DNA of 64,000 nt from Ignavibacteriales bacterium UBA1304 (GTDB taxonomy: Bacteria; Bacteroidota; Ignavibacteria; Ignavibacteriales; Ignavibacteriaceae), in NCBI GenBank assembly GCA_002307295.1, contig DBTY01000004.1, positions 181,117 to 245,116 on the forward strand, in the 5' to 3' direction. Made by a program: the position numbers and the translations under genes. Below are positions 10,597 to 19,814 of this stretch, one piece after another (the first letter of the stretch is position 1; each line of letters opens with the position of its first letter). The notes below the pieces were generated by a model. The model was not told where the DNA came from, ran no database searches, and saw only the letters and a program-made list of their open reading frames with translations.

Positions 10597-10629
10597 TGTA
10601 TTACTCTCTGTATAACTTGCGCTGTATTA

Positions 10630-13524
10630 TTAAAAATTCACTTCTACGCCAACCTGGATTTTCCGGGGGCTTGAATAATATTCCGGATGATTATCAATCT
10701 CGTGCAAATTAAAAACTCCTTCCTGCTCAAGTTGTGCAACTACAAGAGCTTTGTTTGCAAGCAGCCGGGCGTTATAATCGGCAGTTCCAGAAGATGAATA
10801 AACAGTACTTTGATTTAAGTGATCAAAAAGGTTATCAATTTTTAAGAATACCATGTAATTGATGCCGCCGAAACTAAAATTCTTTTTCGCTTTTAAGCTT
10901 ACGTCCCAGCTGCTTGGTTTGAACGAACTGTTTTTGTATTCAATTGCAGGCAGATAAGATTTATCTATAAATGTCGGACTGTAAGGATTTCCGCTTGATA
11001 GCGAGCTAAGTATAGAAAGGCTCCAGTCACCCGGTTGTTGAAAACTTACTATTACATTTAATGTATGCCTTTGATCCCAATCCAATGGAAGTATTTGCCT
11101 GTCTACAAAAGTTTCCGTTTCTCCTCCCATTGACGAAGCGCTTTGAATTAGCTGTATAAGGTTCGGGTCAGACGAACTGCCGTTGGAAAATGAAAGCGTA
11201 TAGTTTATTGATCCGGTTACAAAATCATTACCCCCTTTGTGTATGCCAACGGTTATTCCTTTGCTGTTGCCATAGTCTCTATTAGTATATTTTTCATAGC
11301 CGACAGCGTCTACAGTCGTTATTTTTTCTAATCCGAGTAAATTTCTAAAATCTTTATAGTATGCAGTTACATCCACGCCGATTGATTCTGTTAGTTCCTG
11401 CTGAAGCCCTATTTCATACGAAACAGTTTTCTCTGGCTCCAGATTTGCGTTTCCCAATACTCGTCCTTCTAACTGCAAAGCTGTTAAAGTATATAACGGC
11501 TGGTTATACATGTACTGAAAACTCGGCATCTGGAAAAAATGTCCGTACGCCGCATGAAATGCTCCGTGCGCTGATATAGGAAACGATATTCCCAAACGGG
11601 GACTGAATTGATATTTTACCGTAGCGTTCTTCATGTTCTGGCTGGAACCTAACATGTATGATTCAACTTTATCATTAATAGGACATTTTTCATTCGGATC
11701 GAAAAGATCGAATCTAACGCCGCCGTTTATTATAATTTCTCCAAGTTCAATTTTATCCTGTAAATACGAAGCGAATTGCATTGGTTTAATTGTATAGTCT
11801 CTCCATAGCGTATACTCGTCTTCGGTATAACGGCGATACTTTGTAGTATCAAACAACGTATTCCAATTTTTCCAGTAGTCTGAAACGGCCGCCCAGTATT
11901 GACTAAAGTTCATACTCTTAGGATCAATTAATTCTTTGCTCGGCCACATTTTTGTTTCCCAGTCTTTGGTCTCGATATAGCCCCATGAATAGGTATTAAT
12001 ATCATGTCGCTTAAATTCAAATCCGGCCTTAAAGAAGTTTATTTTATCCGCCTGCCAGTTAAACTCTCCGGTAGCTAAATATTGTTTTCTATAATTTTTG
12101 CCGTCTTTACCTGTATAAAAACCGCCTGTAGAACCGAGGGAAAATCCGTCTGCGGATGTGGAGATTAGCTGTATTCCGCTGTCTCCCGGATACTCTGCAA
12201 TTTTATTATCTTTGCGGTAATAGCTGTCCGATGTATTATACTGATATGAGAATGTCAGACTGTAAAAAAAGTTTGTCGATGGAGAGTGTTTAAAAGTTAA
12301 AAAATGTTCGTGTGAAAAACTTGTAGACGTTGTGCCGTCGTCTGGCTGATACCTGCTTGCAGAGCTGCTGCCTAAAGAATACCCCACAGAACCGAACATT
12401 TGGTATAATATTCTTACTGCGCTCATTGGAGCGTAATCAAGCTTTGCATTAAAATTAAACGAATGGCTTTTGCTAAGCGGGCCGACAGATAAATCTCCTG
12501 TTCTTAATGAATCGGGCACATATATTGCCGAGCTCTGCGACGTCTCATCCGGGTTATGCCCCTGAAACCACTGTTGATATGCGGCAATCTTCCATCCGTC
12601 TAGAGTGCTGAATCTCTTTTCGTAATTATAATAGCTTTCGCTATAATTGTATCTGCCAGACGTAAAGAATGATAATTTATCCGTTATAATTGGTCCCGTC
12701 ATACTAAACTGAACGTCTCTTTCCGAGAAGGGACGAACTTTATTAATTCCGATAAACACGTCTGTTTTATTGCTATAGTAGCCTCCAGTATATGCGTTTA
12801 ACGTAGCATGATAATTATTAGAAGGGCCTTTTGTAACAATATTAACAATACCTGATTGCGCAGAACCATACTCTGCGTTAAAGGTTCCGCTGATTACTTC
12901 AACTTCCTGAACCATCGAATTTTCGATAGCCACGTTATTTCCTCCGCTCTGGCTGTAGTCGTTATTTACTGGCACGCCGTCAACCATGTACGCTACTTCT
13001 CTTCCTCTACCGCCTCTAAAGTGAAGCTCGCCGCCCTGTGTTACAACGCCAGGCTGCAACTGAATAACTTCCTGTAAACTTGTTACGGGCAGATTTTCAA
13101 TTGTCTTTGTATCTATTGAAGACTCGCTATAAGTTCTGTCTTTTTGTATAGCTTCTCTTTTTACGCTTACTACAACTTCATTTAATGATATAGCGTTGGA
13201 GGACACTTTAATATCCTGCAGATGCGTTGTTTTATCCATACTTACGCTAACGTCTTTGATTTTTGTTCCGGCATAACCAACATACCGGATAGTCAAAGTA
13301 TAATTATTAGGAGGGATATTGATAATCATAAAATTACCGTCTTCATCTGTAGAGGCTCCCAGTTTTGTTCCCTCTACAATTACAATTGCGCTGGGAAGCG
13401 GCTTCCCGGTTTCGGAATCAATAACGCGTCCCGTTATTTTTCCGGTAGTTCCTCCGTAAATAGAATTAACTACAAATAATAATGCGCACGCTAAATAGAA
13501 AAAAAATCTGTAATTGAATTTCAT
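10630..13524 (-). CDS. SusC-like TonB-dependent receptor with CarboxypepD-like N-domain
   Basis: 964 residues. The signal peptide (about 1-24) is followed by a carboxypeptidase-regulatory-like domain (TGKITGRVIDSETGKPLPSA, about 28-115), then the plug (about 130-245; LQEVIQLQPGVV, FRGGRGREVAYMVDGVPV, NAEYGSAQSGIVNIVTKG) and a 22-strand-type barrel ending KIQVGVEVNF. It is expected to import an oligomer across the outer membrane using TonB energy; the substrate is unknown. It is the first gene of a five-gene minus-strand operon, and a palindrome at 13603-13620 lies 79 bases upstream of its ATG. The receptor at 51221-53875 is a paralogue with the same N-domain order. No SusD-like gene accompanies either. 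Confidence 0.9.
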   Translation of the reverse strand: MKFNYRFFFYLACALLFVVNSIYGGTTGKITGRVIDSETGKPLPSAIVIVEGTKLGASTDEDGNFMIINIPPNNYTLTIRYVGYAGTKIKDVSVSMDKTTHLQDIKVSSNAISLNEVVVSVKREAIQKDRTYSESSIDTKTIENLPVTSLQEVIQLQPGVVTQGGELHFRGGRGREVAYMVDGVPVNNDYSQSGGNNVAIENSMVQEVEVISGTFNAEYGSAQSGIVNIVTKGPSNNYHATLNAYTGGYYSNKTDVFIGINKVRPFSERDVQFSMTGPIITDKLSFFTSGRYNYSESYYNYEKRFSTLDGWKIAAYQQWFQGHNPDETSQSSAIYVPDSLRTGDLSVGPLSKSHSFNFNAKLDYAPMSAVRILYQMFGSVGYSLGSSSASRYQPDDGTTSTSFSHEHFLTFKHSPSTNFFYSLTFSYQYNTSDSYYRKDNKIAEYPGDSGIQLISTSADGFSLGSTGGFYTGKDGKNYRKQYLATGEFNWQADKINFFKAGFEFKRHDINTYSWGYIETKDWETKMWPSKELIDPKSMNFSQYWAAVSDYWKNWNTLFDTTKYRRYTEDEYTLWRDYTIKPMQFASYLQDKIELGEIIINGGVRFDLFDPNEKCPINDKVESYMLGSSQNMKNATVKYQFSPRLGISFPISAHGAFHAAYGHFFQMPSFQYMYNQPLYTLTALQLEGRVLGNANLEPEKTVSYEIGLQQELTESIGVDVTAYYKDFRNLLGLEKITTVDAVGYEKYTNRDYGNSKGITVGIHKGGNDFVTGSINYTLSFSNGSSSDPNLIQLIQSASSMGGETETFVDRQILPLDWDQRHTLNVIVSFQQPGDWSLSILSSLSSGNPYSPTFIDKSYLPAIEYKNSSFKPSSWDVSLKAKKNFSFGGINYMVFLKIDNLFDHLNQSTVYSSSGTADYNARLLANKALVVAQLEQEGVFNLHEIDNHPEYYSSPRKIQVGVEVNF

Positions 13525-13602
13525 TTAATATCCTGTTTCATTTGATAGTATAATTCATATATAAATTTCATAAAAGGCTACGCTCCGCCGCGTATTTCAT
13601 TT

Positions 13603-13620
13603 TCTGATATATACATCAGA
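13603..13620. promoter_or_regulatory. Candidate operator palindrome upstream of receptor 1
   Basis: TCTGATATATACATCAGA has perfect 6-bp arms (TCTGAT/ATCAGA) and lies 79 bases before the ATG at 13524. Its centre TGATATATACAT also occurs at 57663-57674 in the symporter promoter region. It resembles, but is not identical to, the TTGTATATATACAA operators of the catabolic locus. Confidence 0.4.
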
Positions 13621-13859
13621 GTTATTTTATTAGCGGTAGTTATTTCAGTTAGCAGCCCTTTCTAAATAACTTTAACCTTAACCTAAACGGGTAATAATTT
13701 ATTGCCATAGGTTTTCTTTTTGCTTGCCAAATATAGTTAGAATACTTTGGTCTAATTTTATGGTACTGTTATCTTGGTATTACTAAATTGTTAAGGCGCT
13801 TTTTTATCTCCTTTTTTTTAAGCGCGTTTTGAAAATCATATTTGTTATATGCCCAATAC

Positions 13860-13889
13860 GTCTAATCCCCGCTTTTGCAGGGATTAGAC
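13860..13889 (-). terminator. Hairpin downstream of the phosphoesterase gene
   Basis: Perfect 10-bp arms (GTCTAATCCC and GGGATTAGAC) with a 10-base loop. It lies 137 bases beyond the stop at 14027. There is no clear T-run on either side, so a terminator role is only likely. Confidence 0.4.
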
Positions 13890-14026
13890 TAAATGTTTAT
13901 TTATCAAACAGATTTTTAATTGAAGACTGACGGAGACTTTTAAAGACAAGTAGATTCGTAAAGATTTGCTTATACAAGGCAGATTACTAAAAACTTATGA
14001 TATTTAATTAATCGATATCAGTTCAA

Positions 14027-16573
14027 TTATTTAAGCAACAGCATCTTTCTGCTGTAATTAATTCCTTCTCCCTTAAGGGTGTAAAAATAAACGCCTCCGG
14101 GTAAACCGGAAGCGTTAAAATCCACATTATATTGGCCGGCTTTTCTCTCCCCTTTTATAAGCCCGGCAACATTTTGGCCTAATAAATTATATACGTCCAG
14201 CGTAATATAATTATCCTTTTCTAAACTGAAATTTATTTTAGTCGACGGGTTAAATGGATTTGGATAATTCTGTTCCAAATAAGATTTTGACGGAGTCGTG
14301 TTTTCATTTTTAACGTCGTTTACAGTATTAAATTTAGTCGCATTCGACCAGCCGCTCCATTTAAGGTTATGGTCTCTGTATCTTACTCTGTAATAAAGCG
14401 CTTTGCCAGTTGTAAATTTGCTTTGATCGAAAGATAAAGCCGTTAAATTAATTCCTTTATTTCTATCAATCGGTTTGTAATTAGCGTCTACATTATATAT
14501 GTCCGTCCAATGCACCATTGTATCAAGCGTTATTTTAGAGAATCCGGAATCATCTGATATTTGTATTCTTGTTGTCATCAAAGAATCCGGCCCTTCCATC
14601 TTAGACGTATTAAAAGTTATTTTTCCGCCAGAGGTTACTGGCGCATAACTTACCGGAGTTGAAGGAGCCGCCTGATTTACTTTATGATACCAGCTATCAA
14701 GCTTAACTGTATTCAACGGATAATTTTCGTTGCCCAGACTATACATTGAGGATGAATAAATTTTATTTGCAATATCAATTTCAACAATCTGAAAACAGTG
14801 ATGGTCGTAAGCTATTTGCACCTGCTGGAAGTCCTTATTATTCCCGCCCCATCTATCAAGCGCTCCGCCGCTGCCGCCGCCGCATACAATTCTGAAATCG
14901 CCCGCCTGATCGGCAGATTCTGATTCAATTGAGCCTCTTTCAAATCCATGCGTATGACCGTATGATAGCTGTTGAACTTTTGAGTATTTTTTCATTATAG
15001 GGAATATCGTTTGATTAATATAATTCGTAGCAATGTCATTTGTTATTCCGTCCACCCACAACTCCGAAACTGGCAAATGATGGTTCATGCAAAAAACAAA
15101 ATCTATCGACGGATCATTCTGCGCCTCTTTTAATTTTTTCTCAAGCCATTGGCTTTGAGTCGTCCCCGCTTCAGGGATTATATTTGTATTCATCCCGATG
15201 ACAAGAGTATTAGCCGCCCTGAAAGACCAAAACTTTTCATTTAAATCGCTTGGAGCAGGATATGCGGAGGCTTCATCGTAGTGCATGTATTTATAAAAAA
15301 TTGGATTCTCTCCTTCGTGGTTTCCTATGGTAATCATAGTTGGAATGTATGGAGATAAATATTGCATAGGCGCAAAAAACTGATCTGTATAGTTTGATAT
15401 TGCTCCGCCGCTTACGACTATATCTCCCGTATGCAGAACAGCGTTTATCTGGTTTTGAATATCTTTGCCGTAAAGCTGTTCAATTTTCTTTTTAGCTTCG
15501 CTTAATACTTTTATTGGGACGCTTGTATCAGGGCAATGGGTATCGCCTAAAATAAGGAATCTCAATTTGCCGGTAAACCCCGGAGCAGGCAGCGTTCTGA
15601 ATGAATATATTTTAGATTCTCCGCTTCCGCTTACAGCTTTATAATAATACTCAGTATTTGCCTGAAGATCAGACAACTTAACAGTGTGCCAACGGTAAGA
15701 AGCGGCTACAGTTTCGTTTGTTCCAGTTGCGCTTTGACCTAACGAAGTCGTAAGGCCATAATCAACGCGCGTAAATGCGCTTGACGTATCGTGCCAGCTT
15801 ACATACATATATGTTGGCGCAGGTTCCTGCAAATAAGGGACTAATAATAGCTGCCCGTTTATAGCCGGGATAGCGTGTCCGTATCCTCCAAGAGCTTTTG
15901 CTTCATCTGCTGAAAGCGCGTAATTCCATAAATCAATTTCTGCGCAGTCAATTGTTCCATCCTCGCCGTCGTTATCTGCAAAAATTAACGTAGTTGGTTC
16001 AAGACTAAATCTATCGTCAACGGCCTGCGCGCCGCCTGAATTTAGCAGCTGACCGTCTAAGTAATATTCATATTGAGTTCCGTTTTTAACTGAGATAACA
16101 AGCCTGTACCATTCATTCGGTTTTACTGCATAAGATGAATATCCGGTTGAGCCTACGCCGACATTTCCTGTTGTATTAATAAAGCAGTCTCCGTCATCGC
16201 TATTGGCGGGGTTTGTCTGAAAGAAACATCTCCACGCTCCTATATCCTGAATTCTAAAGTCGAATTGAATTGTATATTCGTTAACATATTTTTCGCCAGT
16301 CTTTGGTTTTATTCCAGAGACCATTTTATAATAATTTCCTTTCGTTCTTCTGATAGCTTTATTCCCCGCAGCCGGACCGTCAATTATAGTTTGCGTACCG
16401 GATAGCGTAAGAGCATTACCAAGATTCGCTTCCGCTTTAAGAGGGTTGGCCGCGTCGTCAAACGTCCATTTGCCGACCAGCGCTTTATCAGACGACTGCG
16501 CGTTTGTTACTGAACTGATACAACAAATAACGCATAGAAGAAGAACAAGCTTAATAGTAGTTTTCATTTTCAC
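14027..16573 (-). CDS. Secreted LamG / purple-acid-phosphatase-like metallophosphoesterase, T9SS tail
   Basis: 848 residues: signal peptide about 1-25; LamG domain about 30-245; purple-acid-phosphatase N-terminal FnIII-like domain about 255-335 (AYLYVSW-like strand, NTEYYYKAVSG). The calcineurin-type metallophosphoesterase domain is at about 338-600, with all the usual metal motifs in order: GDTH, GDIV, GNHE, NHH and GHTHGFERG. A further FnIII-like region is at about 630-750. The T9SS type A tail holds YPNPFNPSTKINF and ends RKMLLLK. It should be exported and either anchored to or released from the surface to hydrolyse phosphoesters. The LamG domain is of the same type as the first two in the 970-residue protein at 1257-4169. 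It appears monocistronic. The substrate cannot be read from sequence. Confidence 0.85.
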   Translation of the reverse strand: MKMKTTIKLVLLLCVICCISSVTNAQSSDKALVGKWTFDDAANPLKAEANLGNALTLSGTQTIIDGPAAGNKAIRRTKGNYYKMVSGIKPKTGEKYVNEYTIQFDFRIQDIGAWRCFFQTNPANSDDGDCFINTTGNVGVGSTGYSSYAVKPNEWYRLVISVKNGTQYEYYLDGQLLNSGGAQAVDDRFSLEPTTLIFADNDGEDGTIDCAEIDLWNYALSADEAKALGGYGHAIPAINGQLLLVPYLQEPAPTYMYVSWHDTSSAFTRVDYGLTTSLGQSATGTNETVAASYRWHTVKLSDLQANTEYYYKAVSGSGESKIYSFRTLPAPGFTGKLRFLILGDTHCPDTSVPIKVLSEAKKKIEQLYGKDIQNQINAVLHTGDIVVSGGAISNYTDQFFAPMQYLSPYIPTMITIGNHEGENPIFYKYMHYDEASAYPAPSDLNEKFWSFRAANTLVIGMNTNIIPEAGTTQSQWLEKKLKEAQNDPSIDFVFCMNHHLPVSELWVDGITNDIATNYINQTIFPIMKKYSKVQQLSYGHTHGFERGSIESESADQAGDFRIVCGGGSGGALDRWGGNNKDFQQVQIAYDHHCFQIVEIDIANKIYSSSMYSLGNENYPLNTVKLDSWYHKVNQAAPSTPVSYAPVTSGGKITFNTSKMEGPDSLMTTRIQISDDSGFSKITLDTMVHWTDIYNVDANYKPIDRNKGINLTALSFDQSKFTTGKALYYRVRYRDHNLKWSGWSNATKFNTVNDVKNENTTPSKSYLEQNYPNPFNPSTKINFSLEKDNYITLDVYNLLGQNVAGLIKGERKAGQYNVDFNASGLPGGVYFYTLKGEGINYSRKMLLLK

Positions 16574-16739
16574 TCAGAATTTATAAAACAATATTTTACA
16601 TTTAAGATTAATATCGTTGTTAAAATAATAATTTTAATTGGCTGTTTTGCTGGCAGGCCTGTTATGAAATTATAAATTAAAAATGCTAATGTTATTAAAT
16701 TATGAATTCTGGTTTAAGAAAATTATTATTACTATATTT

Positions 16740-16997
16740 TACAAAGCAGCGCTACTTTATGCTCGACATGGAAAAGGCATAGATATTTAATGTTTGTTAC
16801 TATTTAAGTTTGATGTGGCGAATTTTATGCAGAAGAATTGCTTCGGCTGGATTAACGTTTCTGGTTTGAAAAGCTTGGATAGCAAGGCTGCGAATAATTA
16901 TTTTCTTTACGCTACCCCTTCAATAATTCTACTCGATAAAAACATAAAGATCATTCCCAAACCATTGTCGCTTGAAGAGCTGAGAAATATATTTTAG
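16740..16997 (+). pseudogene. Remnant of a thioredoxin-like (TlpA/AhpC type) protein, C-terminal part
   Basis: One frame reads YKAALLYARHGKGIDI, then a TAA stop, then a 67-residue open stretch that includes FGWINVSGLKSLDSKAAN, YFLYATPSIILLDKN and IIPKPLSLEELRNIF. This matches the end of TlpA-like thioredoxin folds: KGIDI-type strand, W-x-NV segment, Y-x-V/L-x-ATPS with the cis-Pro, LLDK, then a closing LxxLL-like helix. The N-terminal CxxC half is absent and the frame is broken by TAA at 16788-16790, so I call a decayed gene. A TTG at 16794 could start a 67-residue protein, but there is no ribosome-binding site. It lies at the edge of the accessory patch. Confidence 0.55.
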
Positions 16998-17156
16998 ACG
17001 TCTGTCCAGAACAGAAATGATGAATTGAAGCAATTAGTTTTTGTTCAAATGTTTCTTGAAATGACATATTTGAGAATATAATTAAACAAACTCCCCTAAA
17101 ACTAAAATAATGTTGTACAAAAAAAACAAGTCATGTTAATCTAAGTGTTATGTAAT

Positions 17157-18383
17157 TTAGTTAGTCAGGAAATCTATTATTTCATCGCCATAACTGACTA
17201 AAGTACTTTTAGTCCCTTCTAAATATATTCTGATATTTCCTCTTTCCGATATGAATGGATTTTTATAAATCATAGATTTAAATGGTCTTGAATCACGAGT
17301 AGATTTAACAATAAAAGAGTACATACCATGAGATATCCGATCCATAACAAATGGCTCCATGTGCCATTCTTCTGGATTGTTCATAAATACTATTAAAACT
17401 ATTTTACTTCTATTACCATGTATGCCAACAAACCTTTCTAAAATGTTATTATAATATAAATCGCTGAAAGAGTACCCAATGATTAATAGACTTGGATTAT
17501 CTATAACTGATTTAAAGAAGTAATTATAATAGGCAGAGTATGGTAACGGTAATAATTTATCTGTTTTTCTTAATCCGGTTAGTATTGGACCAATCACAAT
17601 TGATTCTTGTGATTGAATTCGAACATCTGAATGACTTCTCCATGTTCCTTTTGCTAAGGAATACTCATTATACTTATATAAATCTTCAGAGTTTTCATCA
17701 AATCGATAATTATTACGATCATCGATATTATTATAGCCATATTTTATACTTCCGTGAAGATTTAAAATTTTGTTTGAGCCAGTAATAAAAAACTTGTTTA
17801 AATCAAATCTATTCATAAGCCCATTAGATAATGCGTAAAATCCGTCGTCTGCATTTGCACGATTAGTTAATGAATCAAAACAATAGTCATAGTTTAATGT
17901 TGCAATATCAAATTTGTTTGTTGATAAAGCTTTGTTCCAAAAATCTGAAAACCATTTGTGTTTATTAACAGGATCAAATTTCTTGCAATAATTATAAATA
18001 CGATCACCTACTACACTTAGAAGATCATATTTAGCGGTTAGAAGTAAAACATCATTAAACCACTTTTTATCAATTGGAGCAGTAAATGATGAAATTGAAG
18101 GACGATGTGTTCTAACTGTCCCCAGTCCGAGTCCAGATGAATAAGAAGACAACATTTCTAATGTATGAAATATTTCCTCAAAATTTGTCTTGCTATCCTT
18201 ACTATTATTATCCAATCTTGTGGCTACTTCTTTTATAAAACTAATGCTTTTTAATATTGGAGGCGGATTTGTCGAATATCTTTGTTTTTTCTTTTTAACC
18301 AATTTCATTAATTCTAAACTTGTGGGCCCACCTATATCTATGCAAGCCCCCGCACCTAGAAAAGCAATTATTCTCCGTACCAT
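17157..18383 (-). CDS. SIR2-like family protein, candidate NAD-consuming defence effector
   Basis: 408 residues with a SIR2-like Rossmann layout: a glycine-rich NAD-binding start (RIIAFLGAGACIDIGGPTS, about 4-22), TLNYDYCFDSL near 163, LNLHGSI near 209 and LLIIGYSFSDLYYNNIL near 300. This order is the one seen in bacterial SIR2_2-type proteins, many of which deplete NAD+ in anti-phage systems; it lacks the zinc cysteine pairs of true deacetylases. The C-terminal 90 residues are unrecognised. The gene is more AT-rich than its neighbours and avoids the GCG and GCC codons common elsewhere, which suggests transfer. Its upstream neighbour is the nuclease-like gene at 18612-19640, from which it is separated by a repeat-bearing 228-bp gap, so cotranscription is uncertain. 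A defence role is inference. Confidence 0.75.
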   Translation of the reverse strand: MVRRIIAFLGAGACIDIGGPTSLELMKLVKKKKQRYSTNPPPILKSISFIKEVATRLDNNSKDSKTNFEEIFHTLEMLSSYSSGLGLGTVRTHRPSISSFTAPIDKKWFNDVLLLTAKYDLLSVVGDRIYNYCKKFDPVNKHKWFSDFWNKALSTNKFDIATLNYDYCFDSLTNRANADDGFYALSNGLMNRFDLNKFFITGSNKILNLHGSIKYGYNNIDDRNNYRFDENSEDLYKYNEYSLAKGTWRSHSDVRIQSQESIVIGPILTGLRKTDKLLPLPYSAYYNYFFKSVIDNPSLLIIGYSFSDLYYNNILERFVGIHGNRSKIVLIVFMNNPEEWHMEPFVMDRISHGMYSFIVKSTRDSRPFKSMIYKNPFISERGNIRIYLEGTKSTLVSYGDEIIDFLTN

Positions 18384-18395
18384 AGTTTATTACCA

Positions 18396-18600
18396 ATTGT
18401 TTAACGACATTGTCGATAAGCGACACCCCAGAACAGGAATACCGCTTAAAAGTACAACGCCAATAATTTAGCAACCAGCGTCAGTACATTCCACTAAACA
18501 AGCTGATTGCAAAAAATTTATTTATATGCGACCTAACAGCAATGCATTTTTCATAAAGCTTAAAAATAGCACAACTGCTGATTTTTAAACGACATTCATT
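18396..18600. repeat. attC-like / cassette-boundary repeat region 1
   Basis: The gap between the SIR2 and nuclease-like genes. It is bounded by direct repeats GTTTAACGACATTG (18400-18413 region) and TTTAAACGACATTC (18585-18598 region). The first, read on the minus strand, gives GTTAAAC, which fits the integron core consensus GTTRRRY. It also holds CCGCTTAAAAGTACAA (18442-18457) and AACGCCAATAAT (18456-18467), which recur with few changes in the next gap at 19691-19706 and 19723-19734. It encodes nothing. Integron origin is a hypothesis. Confidence 0.4.
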
Positions 18601-18611
18601 TAATTCGCTGA

Positions 18612-19640
18612 TTATGTAGCGTTCTCACTTGTATTTAAATTTAATTTTGCTTTCAATACAGTTAATATTTCATCTAGATGCTTGTTGTCTTCAAAATCAA
18701 TTGCACAAGATGAACCATTATAAAATTTTTGCACAGAGGAGGACAAACTAATAACTCGATAATTCTTTATGATATTTTTCACTTCATTTTCTGGAAGCAT
18801 AACAATAATTCTAATTTTCTTTTTGCGAACCTTTATGAAAGCAATATTTCTCTCTGTCCGAATCGAGATGTAATACCTTTGGGGATTAAAAATAAGCTTT
18901 GAATTTAGAGCGAGTATTTTTGATTTTAATGATGAATACATTCCCTTAATATCATCAGTAACATTATTCAAATGATCAAGTTCTGTATAATTAGATTGTG
19001 ATTCACTTTCAATTCTTTTAATGGAATCGGCATCAGCAAATTGAATATCTCTAAAATCTGGATTTAATGAAAAAAGGAACTGATTGTTGGAACAGAACTT
19101 TTTGAGTATGATTAATTTTACCATTTTGCCCCAGGTATCAATATAAGTATCTATTATTTCAGGTAACTCCTCTTTTTCGTCATCAATAACAAGTAAAATA
19201 TTTTGTGAGCTCTCAACGATGTCTTTTATTGATTTATATATTTCCTTTTCTCCAATGTTCTTTTTGAATTCACGTTTTAAATTTGTATCCGAATCAATCG
19301 TTGAAAATAATTTTTCAATTAATTCTGATTGACTTTGTTGATTTTTGAAGAATGCAAAAAATTTAGTAACTTGGGGAAAAATGTGTTTATAAAAATCGTG
19401 AGTTGAAAGTTCAACTTCCACTATATAGAATTCTGGATTATCAGGCTCGGTAAAATCAAATAAGAATCCATCTGGGATTGTTGCTCCAATAAATTTAGAA
19501 TCAATTTTCCTTTTAGATTCAATGAAAATTGATTTATTGCCAAAAAATAGTTGCGAATTTTGTATTACATCTACTTCGATATCTTCTTCTTTTTGATAAG
19601 TATATTCAAAATATTTTTGATTTTGATTAAATAGAACCAT
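18612..19640 (-). CDS. PD-(D/E)XK nuclease-like protein with C-terminal DUF5655-like domain
   Basis: 342 residues, ATG at 19640 preceded by GAGGGAGTA. The N-terminal part has a restriction-nuclease-like pattern: EEDIEVDVIQN (about 18), IPDGFLFDF (about 56-64), YIVEVELSTHDFYKHI (about 73-88) and PQVTKFFAFF, i.e. E...D...ExE...Q as in PD-(D/E)XK folds. The C-terminal 100 residues (RYYISIRTERNIAFIKVRKK through FYNGSSCAIDFEDN) resemble DUF5655, a domain often carried by such nuclease-like proteins. The middle is charged and helical. It is AT-rich like the SIR2 gene next to it, and both gaps around it hold related palindromic repeats, so it may have arrived as a unit. Possible defence nuclease; no activity can be claimed. 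Confidence 0.6.
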   Translation of the reverse strand: MVLFNQNQKYFEYTYQKEEDIEVDVIQNSQLFFGNKSIFIESKRKIDSKFIGATIPDGFLFDFTEPDNPEFYIVEVELSTHDFYKHIFPQVTKFFAFFKNQQSQSELIEKLFSTIDSDTNLKREFKKNIGEKEIYKSIKDIVESSQNILLVIDDEKEELPEIIDTYIDTWGKMVKLIILKKFCSNNQFLFSLNPDFRDIQFADADSIKRIESESQSNYTELDHLNNVTDDIKGMYSSLKSKILALNSKLIFNPQRYYISIRTERNIAFIKVRKKKIRIIVMLPENEVKNIIKNYRVISLSSSVQKFYNGSSCAIDFEDNKHLDEILTVLKAKLNLNTSENAT

Positions 19641-19686
19641 TACTCCCTCATATTATTTTTAAACTACATAATAATGTTGTAACCAA

Positions 19687-19785
19687 AACGCTGCTTAAAA
19701 CTACAAAGCGACACTAAAAGCCAACGTCAATAATCGATCAAATGCCGCAACGTTTAAAGCAATCGCTTTAAGTTGCAGGTTAGAC
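19687..19785. repeat. attC-like imperfect palindrome region 2
   Basis: The two arms of the gap between the 161- and 342-residue genes pair over 18 bases with unpaired insertions: AAC, CTGC, AACT and AAAGCGA (19687-19711) against TCGCTTT, AGTT, GCAG and GTT (19763-19781). An extra G and TTAA bulge out of the left arm. The right arm ends in GTTAGAC, which fits the integron core GTTRRRY; the left core (CCAAAAC) fits RYYYAAC poorly. An inner hairpin (GTTTAAAGC/GCTTTAA) fills the loop. Size (about 100 bp), bulges and position fit an attC site, but no integrase is in the window. Confidence 0.4.
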
Positions 19786-19814
19786 GGCAATTTATATTTA
19801 ATGATAAGCGCCAA

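Larger units (their letters stand above)
13525..14026. other. 502-bp intergenic region: promoter side of receptor 1, terminator side of phosphoesterase
   Basis: No credible gene. It contains the palindrome at 13603-13620, probably part of the receptor promoter region. It also has a 10-bp hairpin (GTCTAATCCC / GGGATTAGAC) at 13860-13889, which may end transcription of the phosphoesterase gene, although the U-run beyond it is poor. The rest is AT-rich sequence in which I see no other structure. Confidence 0.6.

Noticed and set aside
17157..19640. A named anti-phage system (Thoeris, DSR or similar)
   Set aside because: No TIR, ThsB-like or helicase partner is seen, and the SIR2 protein is too short for the large DSR proteins.
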